Positions 1-17,832 of a DNA stretch of 64,000 bases are shown piece by piece. Every line of letters starts with the position of its first letter. Positions within the stretch are counted from its first letter, which is position 1. The notes under the pieces are model-generated. The model was not told where the DNA came from, made no database searches, and was given only the letters and a program-made list of their open reading frames with translations. Made by a program: the position numbers and the translations under genes. Origin of the DNA: Castanea sativa (lineage: Eukaryota; Streptophyta; Magnoliopsida; Fagales; Fagaceae); NCBI RefSeq assembly GCF_040712315.1, contig NC_134015.1, positions 52,367,464 through 52,431,463 of the forward strand, written 5' to 3'.

Positions 1-154
1 TTACGGGTTTCATTGGAAGGGTCATCCCACCCTCTATGAAGGCTATCATAGGGATGATAACCTCTCCCTCTTTCCTAGAACCGGCCACGGCTGTTGCGGC
101 GGATTCTAACCCTACGTCGCTGGGAATATGGTATTTGGCTCTAAAGCCTTCCAT
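1..154 (-). CDS. Retroelement gag-like ORF, 5' part only
   Basis: On the minus strand an ORF opens with ATG at 152-154 and runs off the window edge after about 51 codons without a stop. An in-frame TGA lies four codons upstream, so this Met is the likely start. The visible part includes the stretch VIIPMIAFIEGGM. From memory this resembles the N-terminal part of plant proteins annotated as 'putative gypsy-type transposase' that travel inside LTR retroelements. Its start faces the LTR at 695-1449 across about 540 bases, as a gag ORF would sit behind a 5' LTR. Its GC content is higher than the surrounding DNA. The family assignment is recall and the protein is cut off, so confidence is limited. 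Confidence 0.4.
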   Translation of the reverse strand, partial: MEGFRAKYHIPSDVGLESAATAVAGSRKEGEVIIPMIAFIEGGMTLPMKPV

Positions 155-694
155 CCTGCGGCGGTATCAACTAGACACTTGAATTTTCCCATTACAGAGA
201 GACGATAGACTAAACTTTAAAAGGGAGAGTGTTTGTATTGGTAGCCGAGGACAAATATTGAGGAGAAAAGGTTTAGAATAGGAGCAAGAACTTACAAGGT
301 TCAAGATGTGCAAATTTCCACGGTTTTTTTGAGTAAGGTATGATGGCTGATGTCTTGATGGGATTACCCCTGAGGAATTAAATGAAGGTGCGGGTTCCCG
401 AAGCGTCACGACGTGCGAAAAGGCGGCCTCGAAATTATGCTGTCCCGCCTAAAATTTCGTGGAGTAATGAGAACCGTTGGATGCCCATCTCACCGTTGAA
501 CGTGGGAGATAAAGAGTAACTTACAGTAATAAATGCGCGTTTTCGAAAATAAAACCGCCAAGTGTCATCTTCGGGACGCAAAACGACTTCCACACGTGCC
601 ATCACTTATAAAAGTGTGTAAGAACGAGGTTCTCGTCGGATCAAAACCCTATTTTTCTCCTCGGATGTGGAAAATTAGAGTTTTGAGGGGCTAT
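155..694 (-). other. Non-coding stretch between LTR and gag-like ORF
   Basis: Comparatively GC-rich DNA without a long ORF, lying between the minus-strand ORF and the LTR. Read on the minus strand it would be the untranslated leader of the retroelement. No primer-binding site for initiator-Met tRNA is recognisable next to the LTR edge at 694. On the plus strand the purine-rich GAGGGG at 685-690 could instead be a polypurine tract, so the orientation of the element is not settled. Confidence 0.35.
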
Positions 695-1449
695 TGTGGG
701 GGGTAAAAGATCCCTGATGGGAACATGGGCCTTTTGGGCCGTGTTAAGGAGGGCCGACCTAACCTAGGTTTGGAAATTGTTAATACTATGGGTCGGCCCA
801 TGCGCCGAGGGTCCGAGGACCCGGCCGAGGGTGAACTTACCCTCGGTGACACCGACACCGCAACCGGGACTTCATGGTACGGGTTAGGGAATGACACGGT
901 CAAGACCAATGGTTAAAAGGGGTGAACCCTTGAATGCCCCGAAGAAGCACCAAGTGTTGAAGAAATGTCAAAGACAAAGGCTGCTACCTCCACATTAAAG
1001 ACCACTGCACCTACCACCCTGGCCGCATTAATGGGGAGGTGACACTTAAACGTGGAAGGAAAACTTCTAGTTACCGTTCAAAGGCACTAAGAAAAGAAAT
1101 ATCTATACTAAGGGAGGAGTTGGGGGCAACACGTGTATAAAGTATTAAGAAGAAGAGTATTTAAGAAAAAGATCTAGAACAGAAATGGGGACGGAACTTT
1201 TTGTAACCTAAAAAGAAAAAAGACAAAGAGAGAGATAATATAAGAATAGCTCTCGGCTTACGTCCGAGGAGACCTATTTACGTTACTCTTTGCTGTTTCC
1301 TAATACTGGCAATCTTTAGTTTGTCATTTAATCTTCACTCACTTCTAACCTGGGTTTCAAGCCCACTCTCTACAAGTTTTCATTGTTTAAGGCTCATTGG
1401 GCCTGAGCCCATAACTGTTCTTGGGTCCAGGTGCAATTGTGCACTTACA
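695..1449. mobile_element. LTR, family A copy 1 (about 755 bp)
   Basis: Begins TGTGGGGGGTAAAAG and ends GCACTTACA, so it has TG...CA ends. It is clearly homologous over its whole length to the LTRs at 43318-44068 and 44516-45265, sharing for example the GGTCGGCCCAT block and the GGGCCTGAGCCC block near the end. Unlike those two, its flanks (GCTAT and TTAGG) do not match. It is therefore probably one end of a longer element continuing to the left, not a solo LTR. Confidence 0.75.
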
Positions 1450-3713
1450 TTAGGCTTAAAAAAATTTAGGATTGTCACAAATTTTTTTAAAGGATAAAAA
1501 ATCAATTTTTTTTTAAAATTTATATATAATAATAATTTTTTTCTAAGTCAGGGTGGTCACAAGACCACCTTGGCTTCAATGTAGAGCCGCCCCTACTCAA
1601 TTGTACTTGAGTTTTCTCGTAATAAACTTATTATGAGCATTCCAAATGGCCCAAGAAGTCATCGCCCATCGTTCAAGCTCTTAGAAAAAATCCTAGACAT
1701 CAATATTTTTGCATTTCTATAACCTGCCTCCACACAAACCAACTATTGTAGACAGTGGCAAAGCCAAGATTTTAGTGTAGGGGGGGCAAGGTCATGATTG
1801 AAAACAAAATTGATCTAAAAAATATTAGTCTGTATTAATAAAAATAAATAAATAAATAAAGATAATCAATTCATATTAAATAAAAATTAATCGAAGAGAT
1901 TAATCAATGTATTTATCTACAATTTAAGAAATTAATCAATGTACTCAAAATAAACTGTGAGATTAACTTAATATAACAATATATTTAAAATGTTTTTATA
2001 ATGACTCATTGGGGCATCAGCTATAGACTTGCTGCTTTAAGCTGAAGTGGTGAGAAATTTTAAACTTGGTTTAGTAAAAGATTATTTTAATTAAAAAAGG
2101 ACTTAATTAAGAAATGAAGTGATATGAGAAAAAAAACGTTTTGACTGGCTTAAAAAACACTCTATTTCTGGACCAAGAAACAGAGCATTGCTCCTAACAT
2201 GAAAGGCAATCTACCCATCCCTTTAAAATATTAGGTAGATGATAAATTAATTGACCTTTTTAACATGTAGGTCAATTTAAAAGCCAAGGTACTAAACGGA
2301 AAAAGGTTGATTGACTATTTTGTGAGTTTACCTGATCAAGTCCAATGATCAAAATAAATAGTTAAAACGCTTAATAATAATAAACGTCAGGTACAACAAA
2401 ACACAAGTTCATCTACATATATAACCAACAAATATTTGGAAAATAACAAAATAACTAAAGGTATTTTTTGGGCAGGTCTTCGCCCCTAATTATAGATGAA
2501 GAGCAACATGATATGTGAGATTTTAAATAAGAGATAGTGTGGAGGAGATAAGAATCAAAATTAGGATCTCATACTCTGATATTATGTTAAATTATTGATT
2601 CTCCTAAAAGTTTAAGCTAGTAAGAGTCTAAGAGATGATAAATTTAATCATTTAGCCGCATAATTCTAACATTAATCAAACAAAACACTCAGCCCGTAGT
2701 TGTTTATTTTGTACTATCAATTTCCTCCACTATCACGCATATAAAATGGATAAAATATATCAAATTCCTTTGTCAATTTAAAATGTAATTCTCAATAATA
2801 TAATCAATTAGTGATTATTTGGCACAAAAAAAAAAATTCAATTAATAATTAATTCTGTTACAAAATGCAGACATGTTCATCATAATAAGTAATAACAATG
2901 TTAAACAAAGGGGTTATTAGTGGCTTAATTAGTGCCTGTTGAAGTTCCTATAAAGACCTGGGGGTATTGATAGAATTCACCTTTGCAATTAAACATTTCC
3001 GGAGACATGTATGTATAGAAAATACGGCTTTTCAATGGTCGGTGCCTGGTTGTTGTTGAGACAGGATTTATGCCACTAATTAAGCTTCAGCTGCTTGACT
3101 AATGGGATGGAAAAAATAAAATTATGGTTTAAAAAAAAAGTAGTATAAGGAATTAGAAGTGTCCCTCAAATGGACTTAAGATTATGTTTAGTGGGCCACA
3201 TTAATTCCGTCTTCTATTTCTTAAAAAGAAAATTTTGAGAAGAAATTTCTTTAAATTAATTATATAAAAATTCCACTATCTTTGTAAAATGTCTTGAATT
3301 TCTTATATTATCTTTTTTTTTTCAACATCAACAATATTTGTACTAGAATTCTTATTATTAGTAACTAAGACACACACACACACATATTGATAAACTACTA
3401 TTTTGGTCTCTAAAATTTACCAAAAAGTTATTTTTCATCCTTAAACTTTGTAAAGAACTTATTAATAGTTTAGTGACAAAAATAGAGATAAAAAAGATTT
3501 AAAAAAAATTAATTTAAGAACAAAAAACAAACTTTTGGTAATATTTAAGGATAAAAAGTAAAATATTTTCAATAGTTTTTGGATAAAAAATGAAGATTTC
3601 AATAGTTTAAAAAAGAAAAACGAACTTTTTAAAGTTTAGGGATGAAAAACAAACTTTTAAGAAAGTTTAGGGACCAAAATAATAATTTACCTTCTTCTTC
3701 TTTTCTTTCTTTC

Positions 3714-3755
<42 letters not shown>

Positions 3756-5323
3756 AACTTAGGAGGACATTTAGATTGATATTAAGGTTGAATTTCAAAG
3801 AGCTCATTCTTATATCCATAGTTACATGTGCAGCCCACGTGATCTTTGTTCACCTTTCAAAAGGCGCCCATTTTATTGACTCCAATTGCTCTTAACATCA
3901 AACAATTTCACAAATGACAAACCCCATTTTATTGCAGGCCATCAAAATTAAGTATACTGAAAAATTCAGCCTCCGTAAACAAATTTTCAAACCAAAATGG
4001 TTCACCTTTTTGATAGTTGAAGAATACTAGATTAATAGACTACCTTTGGAATAATCGCTAGAGAAAAATTATGACAGCTTTTCAATTTAATATTTTTTTA
4101 TTTTCCCACTTCCACGCAATTATTAAAACGAAAAAAAAAAAAAAATTATTTGACCAAAATTTGGTTATATTTTTTGAACCAATCAGAATAACTCGTTCAG
4201 ACTAAAGATAATATAAATTCAATTATTGACTTGATTTAATTAATTGATATGTATGCTTCGAAAAACCTTTGCTTTCTTAGGTTTTGAAACAAATTTCAAA
4301 ATTTTAGTCAGCATACGCGATGTGGGTTCCTTTTTAAATCATCAAAGGTGATCACGTTGATGATGCAAGCATGCATGAGATGTGCCTTTATAAGAGACTA
4401 AACTCAGAAATAGAAACTAAGGTGTTTGGGAGAGATGTAACACGACTGTGAGTGCGTTTGGATAAGTTGTTGTAAAATGGTGTTTTGGGTTTAAAATAAG
4501 TGTTTGTAAAAAAGTTACAAAGAATTGTTGTTGTGAAACAGAGTTTTAGGTTTTAAAAACACAATTTTCGGCTCCCAAAATGCACAACTAAACACGCCCT
4601 ATGTCTATAAGAATCTTGCACTTCACCGTGATCGCACACAGCCATCAGCTTTGAATACCATTTGTTAGGACGATATAACAACTTGAGAAATTTCAAATTG
4701 AGTAGTTAATAACTTAATATAATATATAAGAACATCACTTAACTCAAAAACTTAACCTTATGAGTTCGAGCACAACTATTTTATATTAATCACCTACTCT
4801 TCTCATTATTAGTATTCAATGCGGAATTCCACTCACATGCGTATACTGTATACCCAATGTAAGGCTTATAGAATGTTCGTTCATAAAGATGATTAAATAT
4901 TATGGGAACAAAACTTTTTCTTTTCAAATGAATTGTGAGTTTTATCAAGAATTTAAATAATGAAAATCACTATTATGTGAGAGGGAAATATCATTTACAG
5001 AATTAATACCAAATAAATATTACCCGTCTAGTCAAATTAATAACAGTTTTCTTTGCTTCTCTTAACATATTTTTTTACTGCAACAAAAATTAACATTTTC
5101 TACAAAGCATTCTAATGATGACCAAAGCTAACAAGGCATGCTTTTGCATTGCACAATCCATTTTCATTACAAAGCGTTTATATTACTTTATACACTCAAA
5201 AGAGGCCTCAAAAAATAACAAAATCTCTACTTATATGAGAAGACCCTTAGGTGAAGCCACCAAATTCTCAATGAATATGACGTTAATGTTCAAATCCTAT
5301 TAATATCTTTGCCTTTAGTTCTC
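1450..5323. other. AT-rich intergenic DNA, transposon debris
   Basis: No gene is recognised. About 1590 and 1746 there are GGGGCGGCTC and CAGTGGCAAAGCC motifs resembling hAT terminal sequences, but no partner ends were found. A (TTA)n microsatellite lies near 3715-3754. Around 4450-4600 a GTGCGTTTGG...CTAAACACGCCC pair suggests a small hAT-type MITE of about 150 bp, without a convincing TSD. 2510-2660 holds a dispersed repeat (a CTGATATTATGTTAAATTA type motif) with a weaker relative near 12000-12100. Confidence 0.5.
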
Positions 5324-6300
5324 TTGATCACCTTGAAATTTTTTAAGCATGAAAACTATATAAAGATAATGTAATCTAACGGTAGATTTGTCAAAATTCA
5401 TATCGAATTACAAAATATAGGGTTGGGTTCAAGTTACGCTTGATGTAACTCTAAAAAATGTTATATCAACCAATAACTTATTGTTGAATTCATATTTTGA
5501 AAATCCAACCGTTGGATCACATTTTCTATATGTTCTTAACATGCATGCCAATTTTTATGCCAATCGGATGTAATTTACCATTGAGTTATTTTCAATTACA
5601 AAAACTTGAATTTAAACAATTGATTGATGACATGACTATTAATCTTTGATCACCTTGAAATTTTTTAAGCATGAAAACTATATAAAGATAATGTAATCTA
5701 ACGATAGATTTGTCAAAATTCATATCGAATTACGAAATATAGGGTTGGGTTCAAGTTACGCTTGATGTAACTCTAAAAAATGTTACACCAACCAATAACT
5801 TATTGTTGAATTCATATTTTGAAAAACAACCATTGGATCACATTTTCTATATGTTCTTAACATGCATGCCAATTTTTATGTCAATCGGATGTAATTTACC
5901 ATTTGATCTTTAAACTCATCCTTTATGCGTTATTTTTAATTACAAAAACTTGAATTTAAACAATTGATTGATGACATGACTATTAATCTTTGATCACCTT
6001 GAAATTTTGTAAGCATGAAAAATATATGAAGATAATGTAATTTAACGGTAGATTTGTCAAAATTCACATTGAATTAAGAAATATAGGGTTGGGTTCAAGT
6101 TACACTTGATGTAACTCTAAAAAATGTTACACCAACCAATAACTTATTGTTGAATTTATATTTTGAAAATCCAACTGTTGGATCACATTTTCTATATGTT
6201 CTTAACATGCATGCCAATTTTTATTTCAATCGAATGTAATTTACCATTTGATCTTTAAACTCATCTTTTTTGCGTTATTGTAAATTACAAAAACTTGATT
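5324..6300. repeat. Three tandem copies of a 322-344 bp unit
   Basis: Copies begin with TTGATCACCTTGAAATTTT at 5324, 5646 and 5990, and the third ends about 6300. Each contains the blocks GGGTTGGGTTCAAGTTAC, CCAACCAATAACTTATTG and ACATGCATGCCAATTTTTAT. Copy 1 lacks a roughly 25-base block (ATCTTTAAACTCATC...) near its 3' part that copies 2 and 3 have. Differences between copies are mostly single substitutions, so the array arose by tandem duplication after the unit was present. No coding capacity was seen. Confidence 0.85.
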
Positions 6301-6689
6301 TTATACAAAAACCTTACCTATAGCGGCGGTTACAAAAAACGCCGCAATAGATCTCATCTACTGCGGCGGGCCAAAAACGCGCCGCATTAGGCGACATATA
6401 GCGGCAGTTTTTGCACCCGCCGCAATAGGTCTGCTGCAATTTCAGGGTCTATTGCGGCGGGTCATTGACCCGCCGCTATATCTAAACCAAAGGCCACTAA
6501 AGCAGGTCTATTACGGTGGGTCACTAGCCCGCCGCAATAGTACGCCGCAATATACTAGGTCTATTGCGGCGGGCCATTGACCCGCCGCAATAGATCTCAT
6601 GTACAGCGGCGGGCCGAAAAAGCGCCGCAATAGGCGACCTATAGCGGCAGTTTTCTCACCCGCCGCAATAGGCCAGTTTTCTTGTAGTG
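6301..6689. mobile_element. CACTA-type non-autonomous element, GC-rich subterminal repeats
   Basis: The right end on the plus strand is CTTGTAGTG at 6681-6689, which read inward gives CACTACAAGAAAAC, a typical EnSpm/CACTA terminus. The interior consists of many copies of CTATTGCGGCGGG and its reverse complement, the subterminal transposase-binding repeat pattern of this superfamily. The left end near 6301 (TACAAAAACC) looks like a degraded terminal repeat. The element abuts the third copy of the preceding tandem repeat. At about 390 bp it cannot encode a transposase. Confidence 0.7.
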
Positions 6690-8526
6690 TAAGTGTGTAA
6701 TTTTAGATTTGTAAAATATTATATATACTTTTACTTTAAAATGGATACGCTAAAAGTTTTGTATTCCAATTAGAATTTTTGAGTGTTTCCAATGAAAACG
6801 TTTAAGTTCAAATCCCCTTCCCTCACTATTGAACTATTAGAAAGAAAAAAAAAAAACTACAACTTTGACATGGATTCTCTAGATTTGAAAAATAAATATA
6901 ATGGACCCCTTTTTCAGTTTTCATCTCAAGCTAATGTATGGTGGTTAAAAAAGTGGGTCAAACTTGTGACGTGCCAAAGTAATGGGAGGCTCTACTTCCA
7001 TTCTCTAGGCCAATACATTTTGGTCTAAGCTTCACTAAAATTAATTTAAAAAAAATGTTAGGGATACAACAAATTTTTATGTGGCAAACTGTTAGTGGTA
7101 GATAAAAAAATAGTGTCAATTATGAGCCGAAATGAAAATCAATAACAGATTGCAACTTAAAGTTTGTTGTAAAAATATCGTGAATGTAGCATTTCTCTTA
7201 GTCTAAGACTCAATTTTATACAAAAAGAGCCCATCATTTTTGTTTTTGTATTTTTTTTTTGTGTGTGTATGCAAGTTAGAGTGTTTATATGAACGAGGGG
7301 TATATTATGCATCTAATGCATGCATGATATATTTTTCCCATGTTTCCCATGTGAACAGCTAAAATTGCATATAAAGTCGTCATTGCTTATCAGTTTCATT
7401 AATATTATTTTCTTCTCTAATGGGGGAGGGGTTTTGAATCCAACTCTCTAGGAGAGGCTGGATAATATCAAATTACAACATTTTTGTCATTTCTTTAATC
7501 TCAAGTTAATTATTTCAAGCTATGATTCTTTCATTTTGCTTCTTGCATGCTTTTGAGGTTTCTTTAATATTCTGTTTTTTAATAATAATATTGCTTACCC
7601 CTTCAAACCAACCATTATTGACCAAAGGTGATGGTAGCAGTATGCACGCATCAAAGCGTCTCCGTTTTGACTTTCACTAAAATCTCCACAATGACTTGCA
7701 AGTTGCAGCAGAAATGGTCATCTGAGCTTGCTAAGTAGATTAGGTATCATTTGATAACATTTACCTCGTTTTATTTATCTATTTGTTTAAGACAAATATA
7801 GTGGTGACTTTTTTTTCTCCCTTTATGAGTAATTTTACATCCATAATATTTTCACAACAAATTTTAAATAATAAATTATTACTGATTTTAATCTAAGCAT
7901 ACTATCGACATTATTTTTTTTTTTCCTACCAGTAAGTTAGTAATAACTTACCACTAATTCAGATTTGTTGAGAAATTATTATAAAAATGTTTTGTATTTC
8001 TCTTTGTTTATGAGTATAAATTAAAACAATGCTATTTGATGTCTTGTGTAGGGTATATGTGGAAGTGTACCCTTGGGTTTGTACCTCCTCAAAACAAAAA
8101 AAAAAGGTTTGTATATAACAATGCTTATCTAGATTACAAATAGGGAACTGCCACATCATAAATATCGGGAAGTATTTGGGCAAGCTGCAATGAGAAAGCA
8201 TATATATCTTTTTGCTAAATCGGCTAAGTTGACTCTCCAAATTTGGAAATAGAAAGCACATTAAAAAAAAGTTTATATACATATATTCTTTTTCATCATC
8301 ACAAGTCTGTAAGGTATGAGTACAGACATTAGACAATAAAATAATGTCAATGATGGACTCATTTAAAAATCATGCGTGGAAAAATTATAAAAATTATTAT
8401 ATCATTATATGATTTAAAAAACTAAAAAAATAGTATTTTCACAGTATTTTAATTAATATTTCTACACGTCTCACCAGGGGCAACGTTAGCTTTGGTCCAT
8501 GGGGATCGAATGAACCCCCTAAGTAG

Positions 8527-8529
<3 letters not shown>

Positions 8530-8581
<52 letters not shown>
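8530..8581. repeat. (AT)n microsatellite
   Basis: About 26 uninterrupted AT dinucleotides. It is likely to be length-polymorphic. Confidence 0.95.
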
Positions 8582-8585
<4 letters not shown>

Positions 8586-9057
8586 TTGACTTCTTAAAAT
8601 AAAAATTTGTACATCTTGAATCTATTCTTGCAAATAAAATTACAATTAATTTATACTTTTGATCGAGTTTGCAAGTGGAGTGGTTGAATTTGAATGTATT
8701 TTTAATTTGTTATTTGTTAAGTGAGGATTGAGGTATGTGCCAGTCAGTCAATCAGTAGTTAATAAATGTTAACACTAAAGGACAATTAAATAATTAGACA
8801 AGAGGTGATTCTAAATAAAAATAAAAAAATTAGGCAAAGGGCATGGGACAGGGGAGTGATTGAGTGAAATAAAAAAAAAATGTTAACACAACAAAATTTT
8901 CTTAATAGAATTACAAAGACTAATAGCTGTCAAAGTTGAGTTAAATTGTTAAATAGAAGAATTGTATAGAGTAAAGACAAACTAATTGATAAAAATATTT
9001 TAAACAATAATAATTGAAGTTCACTCAACAACAATATAAATATGTTTATTGTATTTT

Positions 9058-9215
9058 TATTTTTTTAATTTGAAATAGAAATCTTATCCTAGCCTAATCT
9101 AAATGTATATGTATGTGAATTTCCCTTCTAGAGACTAGAATCCCGACCCTTACCCTCTCACCCCACAAGAACTTGTACTTATGTAGTGACCATCACGCCA
9201 AAGATATGCAGTGAA
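9058..9215 (-). mobile_element. SINE-like dispersed repeat, family S2 copy 1
   Basis: Homologous to 26275-26445 in the same orientation and to 42747-42905 in the opposite one. Shared blocks are a CTAATCTAA...TATATGT stretch, a CGACCCTT block and CACAAG...ACTTGT...GTGACCA. Read on the minus strand it has a possible degenerate B box (GGGATTCTAGTC) and a G-rich segment, suggesting a tRNA-derived SINE. No clear poly(A) tail or TSD was found. Confidence 0.5.
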
Positions 9216-9720
9216 ATTGTATGTATAAACAATAGATTATTTCCAATTTTTAATTTTATTAATTCTAATTAGTATGTTCATTATATGAATAAACAATATA
9301 CCAAATGAACTTATAGTTTATTTTTTATTACCTTCTTAGTACTATGAACAAATTTATAATAAAACCATGTATATTACAAAATTCATCTCCTACTTAAGGT
9401 TTATCTTCTTATTAACCCCCCTAAAAAAAATCTTGAAATTATCAATGCGTCTCGCTTCCATACGATGAGATCCACATATAATTTTAGTGTGAAAAAGAAA
9501 AAATGTGCATTCAAAATGTTAAAAAGTGAAGGAAAAATAATAGTGCCACTAAAAAAAACATTTTATAAAATAAGTTACGTGAATAAAAGCTTAAGTAGAC
9601 AGTTATTTTAATCACTATTAATTAGAATGTTAGATAATTTTTTTTCTAAACTGTTTTGAAGAAAAATTTGTAAAGAAATATTCAATATTTAATCTAAAAA
9701 TTGCAATAAATGTCTTAATT

Positions 9721-10114
9721 TGACGTCATTGTTGATTTCCATGTGGCTAAACTTTGACCAAAGTCGGTGCCTGTATGACATTTTACACCTATGAATCTTC
9801 AACCTGACTGGTAGATTAAAGTTTTTTTCAAAGTTTACAAGGAAGCGTTGAAATTTGAATATATATATATATATAAATATTTTTTGTTATTATTAATACT
9901 TAAATTTTGTGAAGAAGCCAGCTATATATAATAAAATAAAAACGAACTTTTGTTGCTTCTCGAAGTGTATTTACTATTATTTTTTACGCTGCTTGACATT
10001 TTTGTCTGAGTAATTAACATGCAAATAAGGATGAGTCTTGGTGTTTGAATTATTAAAAAAATAAAAACAAGAAGAGAAAGTCAAACTCTAGAGGTTTTCC
10101 TGCTTATATAAATA
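9721..10114 (+). promoter_or_regulatory. WRKY gene promoter with TGACGTCA, W-boxes and TATA box
   Basis: TGACGTCA at 9721-9728 is a perfect palindromic bZIP/TGA-factor site. TTGACC at 9754-9759 and AGTCAA (TTGACT on the minus strand) at 10079-10084 are W-boxes, the DNA element bound by WRKY proteins. TATATAAATA at 10105-10114 is a good TATA box about 60 bases before the start codon. W-boxes in WRKY promoters are commonly taken as a sign of auto- or cross-regulation. Occupancy here is inferred. Confidence 0.5.
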
Positions 10115-10171
10115 AGAATCCAAACTCCTACGGAAATGGCAAAGCGCTAAGGATTAATTGTTACAAAAGCT

Positions 10172-15708
<5,537 letters not shown>

Positions 15709-16086
15709 GGTTTAAGGTTAAGTGTCTTTTTCATCATTTTTAGCTATTTGTGAAGTGAGTTTTTTTTTTTTTTTAATTGATAATTTGATAGTTGGAAAAG
15801 GTTGCTAACCAGTTGAGTTTTGGCAAAAGTGTCATTTTATTTATTTTCTTCTACCGATAACTTGTACATTTCATTTTACACATTTATAGGTTAAATTATT
15901 AATTTGATCCATTAACTCTCTTGGGTAAAGTTTAATTTGGTCTATTAATTGTTAATTGTTTCAATTTAATTCCTTGGTTTTGAAAATAAAGTTTATTTCA
16001 TTATTGTATTTCCTCTTACTAAATTTTTAAACAAAATTAGCTGTGACAATTAAATGAATTATACATTCAAAGTGTTAACTATTAAT
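15709..16086. other. WRKY 3' flank
   Basis: A/T-rich DNA following the WRKY stop, with an AATAAA at about 15985 that could serve in polyadenylation. Nothing else was recognised. Confidence 0.4.
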
Positions 16087-16420
16087 TTCTTTTTTCTTTT
16101 TTTTTCCTAGGCATAGGTACAAAGAAAAAATAAATTACATAAGGGCCTTGTCCCTCTTAAGGGCAATTAAAACCCTCTTGGGTAGCACCCCAGATCAAAA
16201 CCCCCTTACAATCCATAATAATTAATACCCCACTAAGCAAGCTCATGGGCAACCAAATTGCCACATCTCCCAATCCAACAAAACAACGGCTTACAAGAGG
16301 AGCTATCAATAGAAGTCTAACTTCTTCTTAGATAATACCATCCATTTCCCAATTCATTAGCTAGCTTGCCAACTTCCGACATTTCCTAATTAGCTTCCAC
16401 TCGATGTTTTCGTTGAAATT
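16087..16420 (-). mobile_element. 3' end of a LINE (RNase H-like remnant with poly(A))
   Basis: On the minus strand, 16420 down to about 16200 reads in one frame through I-G-R-C-G-N-L-V-A-H-E-L-A. This resembles the end of the RNase H domain found in plant L1-type LINEs. The sequence then runs into an oligo(A) tract (T-rich on the plus strand about 16087-16108), as expected for a 5'-truncated LINE. Stops break the frame. Family recognition is from memory. Confidence 0.5.
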
Positions 16421-17220
16421 ACTATCATTTAACCTAAAAAAAAATACAAAAAAACGGAATATATGAATATAAAGAATGAAAGGGCAATGAGTGAAGTAAA
16501 ACGAATGAAACTAAATTTTTTAGTTTGGATATTTTAAAAGAAAATAAAGAAAAATAATTAACATTTATTGAGAGAGTAAGAGCATCTCCAACAGATTCTC
16601 CAAATTTTTGTATTGTTTGAAGAATGAATAGTGACTTTTACCTTTTAATTACCTACTTTTTCAAATATACTTTCCAATATATTCTTTATCTATTCTCTAT
16701 TTCATTTAAATATTATTTTTTTATTATTTTAATATTTCTTTATTCTTCCTTTATTCATTCCTAACTGTTATATTTTTCAAATTCCCAACTACTATATTTT
16801 TTTAATTTCATAACATTTTCAAATTTTGTAGCAGAAAGAGAACAAGAAGAGGGAATATATAAATATATATATACATATATATATATATATTTCTTTTAGT
16901 TGTTTGATTTTGTTGGTTGACTTAAATGATCTTACGGTGTTGGAATTTGAGAAGACAATAAGAGGAATCCAAGAAAAAATATAAAGGCAGAGCCTCCTTT
17001 CACTTGTTCTGTGAGAAGCAACGGAGAGTGAGTATGAGAGAAAAAAGAAATCTGGAAGAGAGAGAATTAATTGATATAATAGTAGTCGATATAATATTTT
17101 AATCAAAAAAATCTAATTGCTAATGTACAGTAGCCCATCAAACTTGATGAGCTATTGTTCATGAGCAAAAAATAAATTGTGATTTAGAGAATCCACTGGA
17201 GACCCTTTTTTGGTTTAATT

Positions 17221-17832
17221 TGTTGGGGATATTACACAAAATAATAATAGAAGAACAAGATTAACACAAAAGACAAATAGAAAATAGTTAACTTAGAGGC
17301 GCAATATCGTTTTCCTTAGACAATATTTGTCCCCCACACTTTTGTTGCTAAAGGGTTATCGCAAATTTGTCTTCAGGATACAACTAAGATGTTGAATTCT
17401 ATAGATAGCAATTCTGGAGAATGACCACGAGATTTCTTGTGTTTCTCTCAAACTTACTCTTTTGTGGAGTTGATTATTTTTCAAGTGAACATAAGCCTTT
17501 ATTTATACCCATAGGGTTATGTTTCATGAAAATGCACGTATGGAGACTTAGTTATTTTTCAAGCGAACATAAGCCTCTATTCATGAAAAGGCACGTATGG
17601 AGAGTTAGTTATTTTTTCATAAAACGGTTAACAAAGATTGAAACATCTTCAATCTTTTTGAATAGTCACCAGGAATTTCTGCAGAAAATTCTAGAAAATT
17701 TCAGAAAATTTAGATTTTTGAATTTTCACTTAGAAAATTCCAGAACTTGAATTTTCACTTTATGAAAACATATTCTCCAAACTCAAACATCATTATTACA
17801 ACCTATCTTTGTATATACCTATGTATACAACA
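17221..17832 (-). repeat. Copia LTR (3' LTR in element orientation)
   Basis: Starts TGTTGGGGATATTAC and ends TATACAACA. It aligns over its full length with 24908-25526, sharing TTTTCCTTAGACAATATTTG and CTAAAGGGTTATCGCAAATT. Scattered substitutions and small indels between the two copies indicate an old insertion. Confidence 0.85.

Larger units (their letters stand above)
6690..9720. other. AT-rich intergenic DNA upstream of the WRKY gene
   Basis: No supportable gene. ORFs here are short and low-complexity, and none matches a family I recognise. It contains an (AT)n microsatellite at 8530-8581 and a SINE-like repeat at 9058-9215. A CAGGGGCAACGTTAGC motif near 8474 may be a decayed transposon terminus. 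Confidence 0.5.

Noticed and set aside
5324..6300. Possible CRISPR-like or satellite array
   Set aside because: Only three units of over 320 bp in a plant genome, without the short repeat/spacer alternation of CRISPR and too few copies for a satellite.
7959..8336. 125-codon minus-strand ORF
   Set aside because: No recognisable domain, AT-driven composition and no splice or promoter context. Treated as chance.
17421..17750. Similar ORFs at 17421-17750 and 25125-25415
   Set aside because: They recur only because they lie in the two LTRs of the Copia element. They are not gene paralogues.
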